From assembly GCA_003640385.1 (NCBI GenBank), contig RCAB01000413.1:1-57199 (forward strand): 57,199 nucleotides of DNA, written 5' to 3'. Both the position numbers and the translations under genes were made by a program. How positions within the stretch are numbered: position 1 is the stretch's first letter; the number at the start of each line of letters is the position of its first letter. The notes under the pieces were generated by a model. That model saw nothing but the letters and a program-made list of their open reading frames with translations. It was not told where the DNA came from and did not search any database. This DNA comes from Setaria digitata (lineage: Eukaryota; Nematoda; Chromadorea; Rhabditida; Setariidae). Below, in pieces: positions 36,027 to 46,589 of the stretch.

Positions 36027-39000
36027 TTAAAAGTTATTTTGTATTACCAAATGTTTATTGTCTTCTACTATTTCAAATTCAGTTTCGCTGTCAGCATGCC
36101 TCTGTTCATGCAACAATGAATTCGGTGTATTTGGTGGCTGGGCAACCTGAAACAAAAGGATTTTATTTCGGAGATCAGAAAGATTTTTTTTTTCGGCAAT
36201 TCAGTAAAACTGTGCTTTGAACTAACCTGGCATCCTTCAATCCGCCGTTCCATATCTAAACGATCAGGATGTGCATGACTTGACAGCTTCAATGTTGGTG
36301 CTTCCGTAAGAACCACAGAATCAATCATATCTGGACCCATGACAGAAGCGTAGTCGTTCTGCAATTTCAATTTTTGATGAGATCAAATACAGAAATTAAA
36401 ACCAAGTTATTAGTTTTTGAAATCACTAAATAAGACATGGAATCAATCAAGGCCCAAAAATTTTCCTCTATGACCAACCGTTGAGCTGTCGCAAAAGCTT
36501 TTTCGTTGCCCGCTTGAAATGACCGTTGATTGAGGCCAAGACTGATCAAGTATGATTTTTCCACTTGCCCTATTTCGTGCACTGGTACGAGAAAGATGTG
36601 CTGGCGCAGGCGAACCAACATATGTCACTTCGGTGGTAACTTCAGCACCAGCCTTACCTAGCGAAGAATCCGACTTGTTTTTGCTACGAACAGAAAGTAT
36701 TGAATCTAAAACTATTTCGTATTAGAAATTAGCGAAAGATTTAATTCAAAAAATATTTAGAGTAAGGAATTAACGATAGGTCCAACTTAAATGATCGAAG
36801 AACTGTTAAATACGAGCATATACATCAGAACCTATATTTTTCACTCCTAACTTTGATATCCTAAATTTTTCCTGAATTTGATACTTCGAAAAAAAAAAAA
36901 AAAAAAAAAAAACGTAAAGAAAATGAATGAAACGAAAGCTTCCAATTCGAAATTTTTCAAAAATAAAAAAAAAAAAAGACGTTGCCTTCAAAAACATAAT
37001 AACACTTTTCGGTAAACGTGAGTTTATTAACAACATGTCGAATATGGCCCTCTGCCAACAACTTCGATGCATAAATACGTGCTGCTTTACGATCAGTAAT
37101 ACCATGCACATGTTCCATCAACCAATCAACAAGGTCACGACCTTAAACCAATGTTCGATGTACTTGTTAGAAGGTGCAACACATGATGTCTTTAGAAAGA
37201 GAAAAAGTACCAATAAATGACATCGGCACAGGGATTTTTAGCCATTTTCGATTCTTTATTTGCAATCCTGAACTGGGTAGGGCCATATATTTCAGGATGA
37301 TCACTGGGTCCATATCAACATTCAGATTATCCAACTGTTGCTCTGTAATTTGTACACAACATAAGTGTAATGATTTTTGCCTTATTTGCACGGCACAATC
37401 CGATTATGGGTTTATCTAACAAGCAAACAAGACCTAACTGGCTTTAAAAATATCTCCGAAATCCAACTTCTATTTCAAGTCACTTTACAATTTTAAAAAT
37501 AATAATTTGTTATAACATAATAATCACCATCTCATATCCTCCTTCAGCTTATATTTCAAGGTAAAAAAAAAAAGGATTTACAAACCATTTTCTTCATTTT
37601 CTCGTCGTCTCGCAATGTCCTCGACGTTCAAAGAACTATTCATATTAGCTGAATGTAGAGGTTTCGATTTTACACACGCTTGACTGGCTGAAGGGAGACC
37701 GTTTCGTCTTTCTGCATAAGCTCCTTCTAGATCAGTCTCATTTTCTTCAGCTACGAGCGTAGTGTCGCCGTCATTGCCAGAAATAATTTCCTCGAGACCT
37801 TTTGCTGGCCTCACAATATTCTGTCTTAACAGAAATTCTAACTTAAAAGCAATAACAGAATGCATGATAACTGAAAAAAAAAAAGGCAGAAAAGAATCAC
37901 TGATAAGTAACATTAAAATAGCTTTGTATTAAGATTTATTAAAGGTGGAAAAACAAATTTACTTAGTGCTCTCCACCCAAAGTGATATATCGATAGGCAT
38001 TGTTTCTGAAGCAATCCCTGAAAGTATATCTGCTCGCTTGTCTGAACTGCTACATGTTCTTTTCGCAACATAAAGTGTGATCGGCCTGAAATAGTAGAGC
38101 TAAGTGAAGTAGTAAGATATTTCTTAAACTTATTTTCGATACGACAGTTCTGAGAGAAAAACAGTAAAACCCTTAATTAACAATTAACCTTCGGCTAGCT
38201 GCTGCTTTTCGCAGCAGATCCACCGCTTCCACATCGCTTAAATTTTCGAAGGAATTTCTATTCACTTGCACAATTTGATCACCAACTTCAATTCGACCAT
38301 CAAGATCAACTATGCCACCTATGACAGTGCATAAATAATAAGATTTAGTGAGGGAAGGAGACAAAGCAATAAAAAAGATCTAGAAAAATCTTGCTATCCA
38401 CAGAAATGATGCAAGGGTTGATAAGCCTATTCAAAAAGCACCAACCGCTGTGAATATCGCTAACGAAAATGCCACCATCATGACTTAATACTGAAATCCC
38501 CAAGAAGACTCCATTTTTCATGGGTAATGTTACAACATCGATTCGAGGAAGTGAAAGAGAAGTCATGCTGCAGAATAAGAGAAACATATGATAAAGTAGG
38601 CTAAAATATGTATCAAGATAGGAGAAGCAATTAAAATGACGAACAAAATTTAAATACCAAATCAATTAAATAATTATTTCTACTCCGATATCCAAAATAA
38701 AATCTATATGTGTACCTGCTTTCAGTTATTGAGGAAATGGTGCTGGGTACATATGCTTTTCGATATCTTTCTTTACGAGGACGCCTCTGCCGACGAGTAC
38801 AGTGAGGTATACCAGTAGGTGTAGCAAGCGGTGAACTAGGATAAATCGATGCACAAGCACCAGAATGTTTCAGGTATCTGCAAGGATGAAAAATTAAGGA
38901 ACAATGATTAAGCTATTTGATGTCAATTTGAAATAATCTTAAACTGCCTTGAATTTATATCTTCCAGATGATAAGGATCTTCCGAATTGGATGTGTACAA

Positions 39001-40704
39001 TTCTGCCAAACCTTCGCCAGCTCGTTCTGAAATTATAAAGATTTTGCAAGGACACAAAAACACAAAACACAGAAGTTTTTAGAGTCAGTAATTGCATTAA
39101 AAACTTTTGCAAACTAAACAGTTAATTTGAAAAACTTAAGAGCGTAAAATGCCTTTTGAAAAAAAAAAAAAAAAAAAGGAATCAGTAACACATACTTATC
39201 ATTTTGCAGCATTTTACACCGGCCAAGCTGATACAATAAAAAGTCTTAAAACGTTAACCTTTCAGCAGGCCTTAACACAAGTTCTAAGAGAACATGGATT
39301 TTTGTTCTGGGGTAAAGGGGTAGGAAACTTAGCAGTGTAGTTACTGCTTTAAAAAAAAAAAAAAAAAAAAACTGGTTCGTACAGCTTAATCCGTCACGAA
39401 TCTGTAAAAACTGTTAAAGGCTCAAAAAACTTTTCTGAACTTAAATATCCTTTTTAATATTCTCAACCTAGTATCATGAAATCATAAAAAAGTTCACTTC
39501 ATAAAAATCACTTACTGCTAATCACTGTTGATAAACTGCTGGCCGTAATGCTGTTTTCATCACTTTTGTTCCGATGCAAACGCAGCAAATCACGATTTTC
39601 ACTAGCCAAATCATGTAAGGATCTTCGTTTTCTCAAGTTGAAATCCTTAGAAATTAAAACAGTATAGGATCCAAATAAAAGTCTGGGAATCGAATTATAG
39701 TGATTTATATTTCCCAAATAATTTAGATATTTATTTTGGAACTTCTGAAAGTTGACAAAGAAACAGTTAATTAAAACCACTGTTATACCATATCACCTTT
39801 AACTTAGCACCAGTAAGTTGTCCTTTGTTCACTTTGCTAGACGCTCGTGGCAAGGTTCCTGAACAATAAATGTTTTCGAATGAAGAAAGAAGAACCAGTT
39901 CGATGAGCCCATTCGCTGATTTCACTAGTTTTGTCGAATCATTTTGAATTTCTACTTTCACCTCACTAAAGAAATTAGTAATTTATTTCACATCTTCAAA
40001 AAAAAAAAAAAAAAAGACAAGAGTGAAGGGTGACAGGAATTGATAATTAAATAAAAATTTTCAAATATGTTCAAAATTTCCAGCTACTAACTAAATAAAT
40101 CAAAACTGCGCCCTCCAACAACAACAAAAAAATTAAACAGTTATTTAGTGAATAATATGGGAGATATTAACCATCCAACTGCTCTGTCGAGCTGTTTGCA
40201 GAAATATTTATAGCCTTTTCTGTTAAAAACTTTCTTGAAATCGCCAAGCGTAATAACATCGTCTGCGACGGGTACTACAGACAAATATGGAGTACTGTCA
40301 TCCAAATAATAATATACCTAAAATGCTAAAAAAATCATTTTTGAAAAATGCATCTGTCACTTATCACATCTAACAAAGTTATTAGTCATCCGGATAAAAG
40401 AAAGAGAATCCTCTACTGAAAACTAATCAAATTGAAGAAAAAAAAATTTGATTAAGGTTTCAAATTTAATTACAGCAGCGTTATTGGGTAAATACAACGT
40501 AATAAAAGATGATGAATTTCTCTAGGCGAGAGAAAAAAGTGAAGATAGCATAAATTATAATACCATCCACGTTAATTTGATAAAAATTTCATTATTGCTA
40601 AATCGGCTTCAACTGCTAGACAAATGCCGAATAATTAATTAGAAAGAGCTAAAAATTTTTTCAATGCAAACCTTAGTAGATGTGGTACACTCTCTTTCGG
40701 GCAT
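36027..40704 (-). CDS. dsh: Dishevelled (DIX, PDZ, DEP)
   Basis: Fifteen exons on the minus strand give 700 residues in phase: 40704-40672, 40317-40172, 39965-39797, 39645-39516, 39026-38945, 38877-38716, 38567-38446, 38318-38189, 38085-37963, 37824-37586, 37342-37211, 37141-36986, 36705-36479, 36358-36227, 36146-36027. DIX begins at [17 protein letters not shown] (12 on) with [11 protein letters not shown] basic stretch ([14 protein letters not shown]) precedes PDZ (about 245-330: [21 protein letters not shown]). DEP covers about 455-541 ([30 protein letters not shown]). It is the cytoplasmic hub between Frizzled and the Wnt beta-catenin, polarity and asymmetric-division branches. Exon 5 can end at a GC or a GT donor three bases apart. 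Intron 12 fits a GC donor (GAAG|GCAACG at 36985) and the best acceptor TTTTAG. The exon 13 end is the least certain: read through, it stops at 36443. Confidence 0.93.
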
Positions 40705-42436
40705 TATTTCATTAATCCTGGAAAAATAACTACTGGATAAATAAGGAATTAGGTTCTTTAAATGTCATTTGGCAAAACTGTTTTATGGTTCATAATCAGC
40801 AGTGGGAAAACAAAACTTCAGCCTAATAATTACTGGAACTCAACACTCCTCAGTCCTTGAGAATGAGATAAATGAAAATGTGAGGACACCATCATCTTAT
40901 CTATAACTTCAAATGCATAACAAATAGTACAGTTGTCCTTGACCTAAATCACAGTCGAATGAGGTTGCTGTTGTTTCACCCGGAAAACTGAGGTAAGAAA
41001 TTCACATCTAAATGGGATATCCATTCAAGACAGGAGAAGCTCATTTAATAGAGTTAACCATACAGCATAAATTAAAATGACACTTTCCTTCCTTTTTCAT
41101 GCATTCAAAAAATCAAACCCTCACTAAGATAGTTTGGGTAATGCCAAATAACAGCACCTGCAGTGCTCGTCTCCATTAACTGTAGCAATTTCAATTCCAT
41201 ACCAAACCCGATAGTGCATTTATTTCACTTATTATCGAAACAAAGAGGAAAAATTAATACTGCTACTACTCAATTTACTCGTTATAACAACTAGTGTGAC
41301 AGAAGATTGTTATTCTAATCCGAGTATTATAGATCCAAATAGGCCTATCTTCCATTAAACACTGAAAGATTATATAAATGTGTTTCATAATTCAAGTAAA
41401 TCTTTTCGAAAGTCATAGAGTAATGTAGGTTTACCTTTTTACAACAACAACGTAGGCTAATTGTGAAACGCTCTTTTTTACCTTACTATTTTTTCCAATC
41501 TGTCAAGACCTCTGAAGATACTGAAATGCGCTAGCTTCTAGCCATAACGCACTAACAAAACTGTCTTAGCAGTTCATCACTATCACTATTATATGTGATA
41601 ACAAGTAGTAATTTGTGCAATTTCAGCTCTAAAATCTGAGACAAGGGCTCAATCAACAGAGCAGACATGCAAGTAAATAATGAATAGTGATACGACGTGA
41701 CAACATGATAAGTGATAAAACTGTTTACAAAGAGGAAACAATATGTCTTACGGTTACATGACAGCTTTACTTTACTAACAAATGAAAGTAACGTCAAAAC
41801 CCTAAGGAAACACCCCGCTAAATGCCACTGCCAGATTACCAAGATCATGTATTTGACGTGGCGTCAAGTTGCAATCGTTATTTCCTGTACACAGTCGCTG
41901 AAGACATTTCTGAAACTTTCACAAAGCTACTATTACATCATACGGTCCTTTCTGATGTTGTATAAGGAGTTTTTTCCATTGTGATGGATCATTATATCTG
42001 TCAGAGCATGGATTTTTGAAATTTATTTTGATAGGATATAGTTTTCTTTCGAAATTTTTTGAATTACAAAATGTAGTATGCATGAAGAGAATTTAAATAA
42101 TTACAAGTTATCAATAGACATGATTCACGATTCATATAAAATGTGATAAAATAATAGATAGAATGTGATTAACATATTTATATCTGTGTATAAATTATTC
42201 ATTTCAATATTTCCATACAGACAAATTTCAGTTAATTCAGAGAAGAAAGTTACCTTCGCATATGGAATATTGCTGTTAAAGGAGACCTTATCAAAGGCAT
42301 CGTTATAATTTAAATGAAAGTTTAATTTTAATCAAATCAAATCATCAGCAATGGATGATGCAATAAAATGATTAATATGGATCACATTAGGGTGCATAGT
42401 ATCATTTTGTTCTCTTTCTTTCGCTTAAATTTCGGA
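40705..42436. other. Spacer between Dishevelled and Rho-like genes
   Basis: Contains the Dishevelled leader (acceptor TTTTTCCAG at 40717/40718, then a tiny ATGAAATAA upstream frame, then the start ATG). The remainder is less T-rich than other gaps. Overlapping opposite open frames at 41552-41848 and 41712-41984 lack family resemblance or splice signals. No gene is called. Confidence 0.55.
40717..40718 (-). promoter_or_regulatory. Probable spliced-leader acceptor of Dishevelled
   Basis: TTATTTTTCCAG on the minus strand ends 13 bases before the start ATG at 40704. A two-codon upstream frame (ATG AAA TAA) overlaps the leader and ends one base before the true ATG, which might dampen translation. 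Confidence 0.5.
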
Positions 42437-44532
42437 TTATTTGAAGTATTTCTTATACAATTGTATAGTGATTTCACACTGTGCTGAAAGGAAATTCTTT
42501 AAATTCTTTTTTTCACCCCTCGCAAATTTCAAAATTTCACAATATTTCAAATTATTTTTCATTTCTTTCACAAATGAAATTGCAGATGAACTCATCCTGA
42601 TAACCTTATCAAAGATTGCCACATCAATTTGTACAATATTGGTATCGTAAAAATTGAAATCATGCTCAAATATAATCATTTCATGATTGCCACTATCAGA
42701 TATACATTCAGTACAATCATTCAATGCACATAGAATGATCGGTTTCTCAGGGAACTTCTTGACAAATTCCGGAATCCACTGGAAAAAAAAAGAAGATTTG
42801 GTTAATGAAACTGAAGTTTTGTAATTTCGTTTTAAATCACCTGACTTTCATCGTCTCTTCTTTTGCGAAAATTTTGATGCACCATACTGATAAGGTCAAT
42901 TGAGATGAAAATGCTTTAAAAGAAGAGAGAGAAAAAGTAATGATGCATGTATGACAGTTTCAATGTAATTTCAATTAAATTAAAATTGTAAAAAAGTGAA
43001 ATTAATTTTTTTCCTGGAAACAAAATGTTTATAGCTACTATTTGAGATAATTTCAAACTTTTTCGATAACACTTCGATAGGTTTGTACGATTGCAATTGA
43101 ATAGCATGCAATACAACAATCGATTTCTTCAGTGCATTCCTTGTAAAATAGTTCAAAACTTTGCAAATCAACAAAAAGCCACAACTGCAGTTCATATCCA
43201 TCCTCTGTTATTATTGTACAACATGCAGCATCCTGCATTATAATTATTTAAATGAAAGAAAAAAAAAAGTTTAAAGAATTTCAACAAATTTATAATTAAG
43301 ATAGATTCGTAATTAAATTTAAGAAAATTATAATTAAAATAGCGTAATCAGCTAGGCAATACAGTTATTTTTGGATATAAAGTGAAATTTGCACTGTATT
43401 TTAGTCATTGATTAATTATCAAGTAACTTAATACCTTATTTATCTCTTTAAAAACAATGTTAAAGATTAAAAATTCATTTCAAATATGATTTATTCACAA
43501 AAGACGTTTTGTTTTTAATATATCAACGTAAAAAACAAATCTTTTTTCATTTCTTACAGAAAATGGAATATCTCTGATTGAATTTAATTGTGCCAGTTCA
43601 CAACGCAGCATGCTAATTCCACTGGAGTAATCACCAAGCATTACGATACGATACGTATTCTCGTCACGCATTCGTCGAATTCCATTTACTGCTAGTGGCA
43701 AATAGCGTGCTTTACGTCCACCAAATAGCAATGACGATTCTCAAAACTAACAATCTTATTACAAAATAACTGACAAGAAAATTATCTCAACAATTATGAC
43801 AATAATTCGCGAAGTGATGAAAAGACTAATATTTCATTCTCGAAGTATTTAAATAATAGATGAGAAATGATAAGTAACGAAAGAAAAATGAATCTTTATT
43901 TAAAAAACCAAAAATTTAACTTTTCAATATGTATCATTCTGATACAAGAGTGGGACAAAAAAAGTGATAACTCATTTACACTAAAAACGGATTTATGATC
44001 CCAAACAACACTGTTGTCAATTTTTTCCTGCCATTTTTTTTCTTTTAATTTAGAAGTATTTATTAAAGTTCTGAATTGAAAGCTTTCATAGTAGAATAAG
44101 CTAATATGTTGTTAGATGTAAAATATGTGAGAGATATTTAATAAAATGATAACTGTTCAGTCATAATAAAAACGAGATTGAATTGATAGAATTATTTGGA
44201 ATTTTATAAATTTTCAAAATTTCTCGCAAATTCATTTATATTGTTATTAGAGTGTTTGGAATGTGAACTAATTGAATAAATTGGTTTGTACATCATTCTC
44301 CAATTACTTTATAATTGTTATAATTTCCTGCTCATTTCTCCGAACACTTCATACTTATAATGGCTAGTGTGACAGCTGTTTTTATTTTAGTTGAAATTTT
44401 TAAATTACCAGATTGAACAGAGAAAAGTGTAGCTCACTTACCTGACCAGATCGGTTTCAGATGATGAGTAGCATCAAGTGACAAATTCAGGTTTTGCCGA
44501 GAATCAGAAGTTCGTTCGTATTTCCTCATCAT
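42437..44532 (-). CDS. Atypical Rho-like protein, degenerate GTPase motifs
   Basis: Four exons (44532-44442, 43739-43558, 43232-43059, 42778-42437) give 262 residues in phase. Residues 1-58 form an extension before the G domain. The family is read from YRIVMLGDYSSGIS (60-73) at the P-loop, CIACYSIAIVQTYRSV and EKWIPEFVKKFPEKPIIL (148-165), which mirror the Rho pattern around CFSIVSPxSFxNV and W.PE...HCP..PIIL. Key residues are lost: the P-loop Lys is Ile72, the DxxG box is D-L-Q-S (113-116), and the N/TKxD box is A-L-N-D (167-170). There is no C-terminal CaaX box; the end is KKYFK. It probably cannot bind GTP in the usual way or be prenylated, and would act as a scaffold, if expressed. The intact 263-codon frame argues against a dead gene. 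RGK or other Ras branches are alternatives. Confidence 0.75.
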
Positions 44533-45739
44533 CAAATATTTTTTTTCACACAGCTGTCAACAATCGAACATAAGCGACTGAATAATTTCAAACTTTTAGT
44601 TAAATGATTTTATAAATGAAAAGGTAGACGCATATTCGAAATATGCAATATGCAGATTAATTCACTTTTCTGACAACTCTCGGTATCACCAGAGTTATTC
44701 TGGGAGTAATGAAGAAATGAATCTACTAATGAAATAAATTATGAAATTAAGAATTAATGGAATTAAATTTTTTTTTTCCTCAGCTCTCTTTTTTCATGTC
44801 TCCCTCCTCTCGATCACTCATAAAATTGCGTCAAATCATATTTTAATTAATGGATCTTTCTCCAAACAATATTTTAATTATTCCTTTTGTTTCTTAAATC
44901 TAACTGCACTATGAAATCATTTCGTGAGAATAGATTGGAAATATTGCTCAAAAAATTTGAATCAATTAAAATATTGTTGAGTATAACTTTAAAATGAAAT
45001 TAAAAAAAAAAAGAAAAATAAAATTGAACCAATAATTATATAATTTTCATTCATTCATTACACTAGTTTAATAAATAAGCACAACAGTACATTACCCGTC
45101 GTTCATATCAGATGATTTCAACTTCGATTATCGATAAATCCATATCAATCAATGTTGATCAAACTGTGCGACTAATCCATAAAATGATGCTAAATCAATG
45201 AAATAATAATAAAAAAATAATGATTTAATGAGTTGATTCATGATTTTCGATACTTTTCAAGAATTCTTTAAAAAGAAAAAATAAAATAAAATACAGAAGT
45301 CTTTATGTGATGCTAATTCAGTATTGAAGATGGGAGTGAAATTTCGAATTAAATTCCGAAATAATGGAAATCACTGGGGTCTTCAGTATTATCATAGGAT
45401 GAAAAGTAAGTTATCAGTGTACTAATCATTTCTCTCAGACACTGCTATTCTTTTTAGATTGATTTAAAAAAAAAAAAAAAAAATTTTTATTGGAAAAAAA
45501 CGATACTAACTGTAGAAAATTTAATTAAAAAGAATCAAGCATGAATTCGTGAATGCAGCAAACGGTAGTAAAAGCAGTCATGATAAGAAAATTACACGAA
45601 CTTTTCCGGAAATGCTAAAATCAAAAGAGCATACTATTTTCCGGATGTCACCATAGTAAACTAACTGCCTGATAATAATTCGGAATTTTGGTGCTAAAGT
45701 GAAAACTTGGAAAGTTAAATAGCTGCAGAAATGACTGCT

Positions 45740-45929
45740 TACACAGATACTGATCAGAAATGGCTTAAGTAGTCGGGCTAAATTTATAAAAATCGTCCCA
45801 AAATTCACCACACCGTTGATAGAGCGTTGGATCCGTATCGTCTGAGAGTTGAATATTGTGATGAAATTATTTGCTCATCATGTAAATCGGAAATAATTAA
45901 TTGGGAAATTCCGGAAAATGAAAACTGAG
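45740..45929 (+). pseudogene. Coding-like remnant with CxxC
   Basis: A plus-strand frame reads DQKWLK, stop, SG, stop, IYKNRPKIHHTVDRALDPYR, then CDEIICSSCKSEIINWEIP and a TGA. The composition is protein-like and includes a Cys pair typical of zinc-binding ends, but two stops interrupt it and no splice sites rescue it. The family is not recognised. It could be a decayed transposase or gene fragment. Confidence 0.3.
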
Positions 45930-45989
45930 AAAGCCAGATATTGACGCAATTAATACCTGATATTGCCAAATTTGTTTCGTTATAAAAAA

Positions 45990-46380
45990 TTTACGTAAAA
46001 TATTGATTTCACGTAACGCTTACTGATTGATATGTGAACAGATTTACGTCAAATCACTGATGACGTACGGAATTAGTTCTGCAATAAAATATTATTTTGC
46101 ATATGACGTTAATTGCGAAAAAAAAAAAAAAAACGTGCAAAATAAGACAAAGTGGGGGGAAAAACGCCCGCGTAACATTGTACTTGTCCCGCGCGACGTT
46201 TCACGCCAACGAGCGATTCACGATAGATTTGACCTGGTAGGTTCCTTTCATTCACATCGTGTGTGGTCGGGTCATCGCATTCCTTCCAGCGTTTCTAAGT
46301 TACGTCCTATTTCAATCTCTTCTCACGTCACGTTACACGTCTCATGTTTCATCTCACGCATTACACGTCATCACTTCTTA
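45990..46380. promoter_or_regulatory. ACGT-rich block upstream of importin-like gene
   Basis: At least a dozen ACGT cores (for example TTTACGTAA, TTCACGTAAC, TTTACGTCAA, TGACGTACGG, TGACGTTAA, TCACGTCACGTTACACGTC, ACACGTCATC) lie within 390 bases, in a patch more GC-rich than its surroundings. ACGT is the core of bZIP (CRE-like) and bHLH (CACGTG-like) sites. The block ends about 210 bases before the ATG at 46590. Confidence 0.45.
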
Positions 46381-46547
46381 CATCTCTCCTGAAAAAGAAA
46401 AAAAGCGACAGACTGAGAACTGTTAGTACATTTTAGAGAGAATTACTATTTCAATTCACTTTTCTCTATATATTTGATATTATATTATTTTTAATTACAT
46501 TTATTATTATTCTTCATAGCAATTCTTTTGATACTATTATTATTTCA

Positions 46548-46549
46548 GA
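46548..46549 (+). promoter_or_regulatory. Probable spliced-leader acceptor, importin-like gene
   Basis: ATTATTTCAG ends 41 bases before the ATG. A second TTTTAG lies 10 bases downstream and could be used instead. Confidence 0.5.
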
Positions 46550-46589
46550 ATCATTTTAGCCTATCAGTGAGCAATCTAATCGCGACAAA

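Larger units (their letters stand above)
44533..46548. other. Divergent promoter region, Rho-like / importin-like
   Basis: Upstream regions of two divergent genes. It contains a GC-richer block with many ACGT words (45990-46380) and a coding-like remnant at 45740-45929. AT-rich runs fill the rest. Confidence 0.55.

Noticed and set aside
41552..41984. Overlapping opposite ORFs between Dishevelled and the Rho-like gene
   Set aside because: No recognisable domain, no splice signals in phase, and each is probably the shadow of chance openness.
42840..42915. Possible extra exon in the Rho-like gene (IFISIDLISMVHQ frame)
   Set aside because: It cannot be entered in phase, and direct joining of the flanking exons recreates the family motif EKWIPEF exactly.
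46027..46392. 121-codon plus ORF over the ACGT block
   Set aside because: It uses a poly-A lysine run and histidine/serine-rich sequence from ACGT words, has no splice support, and lies in a promoter-like block.
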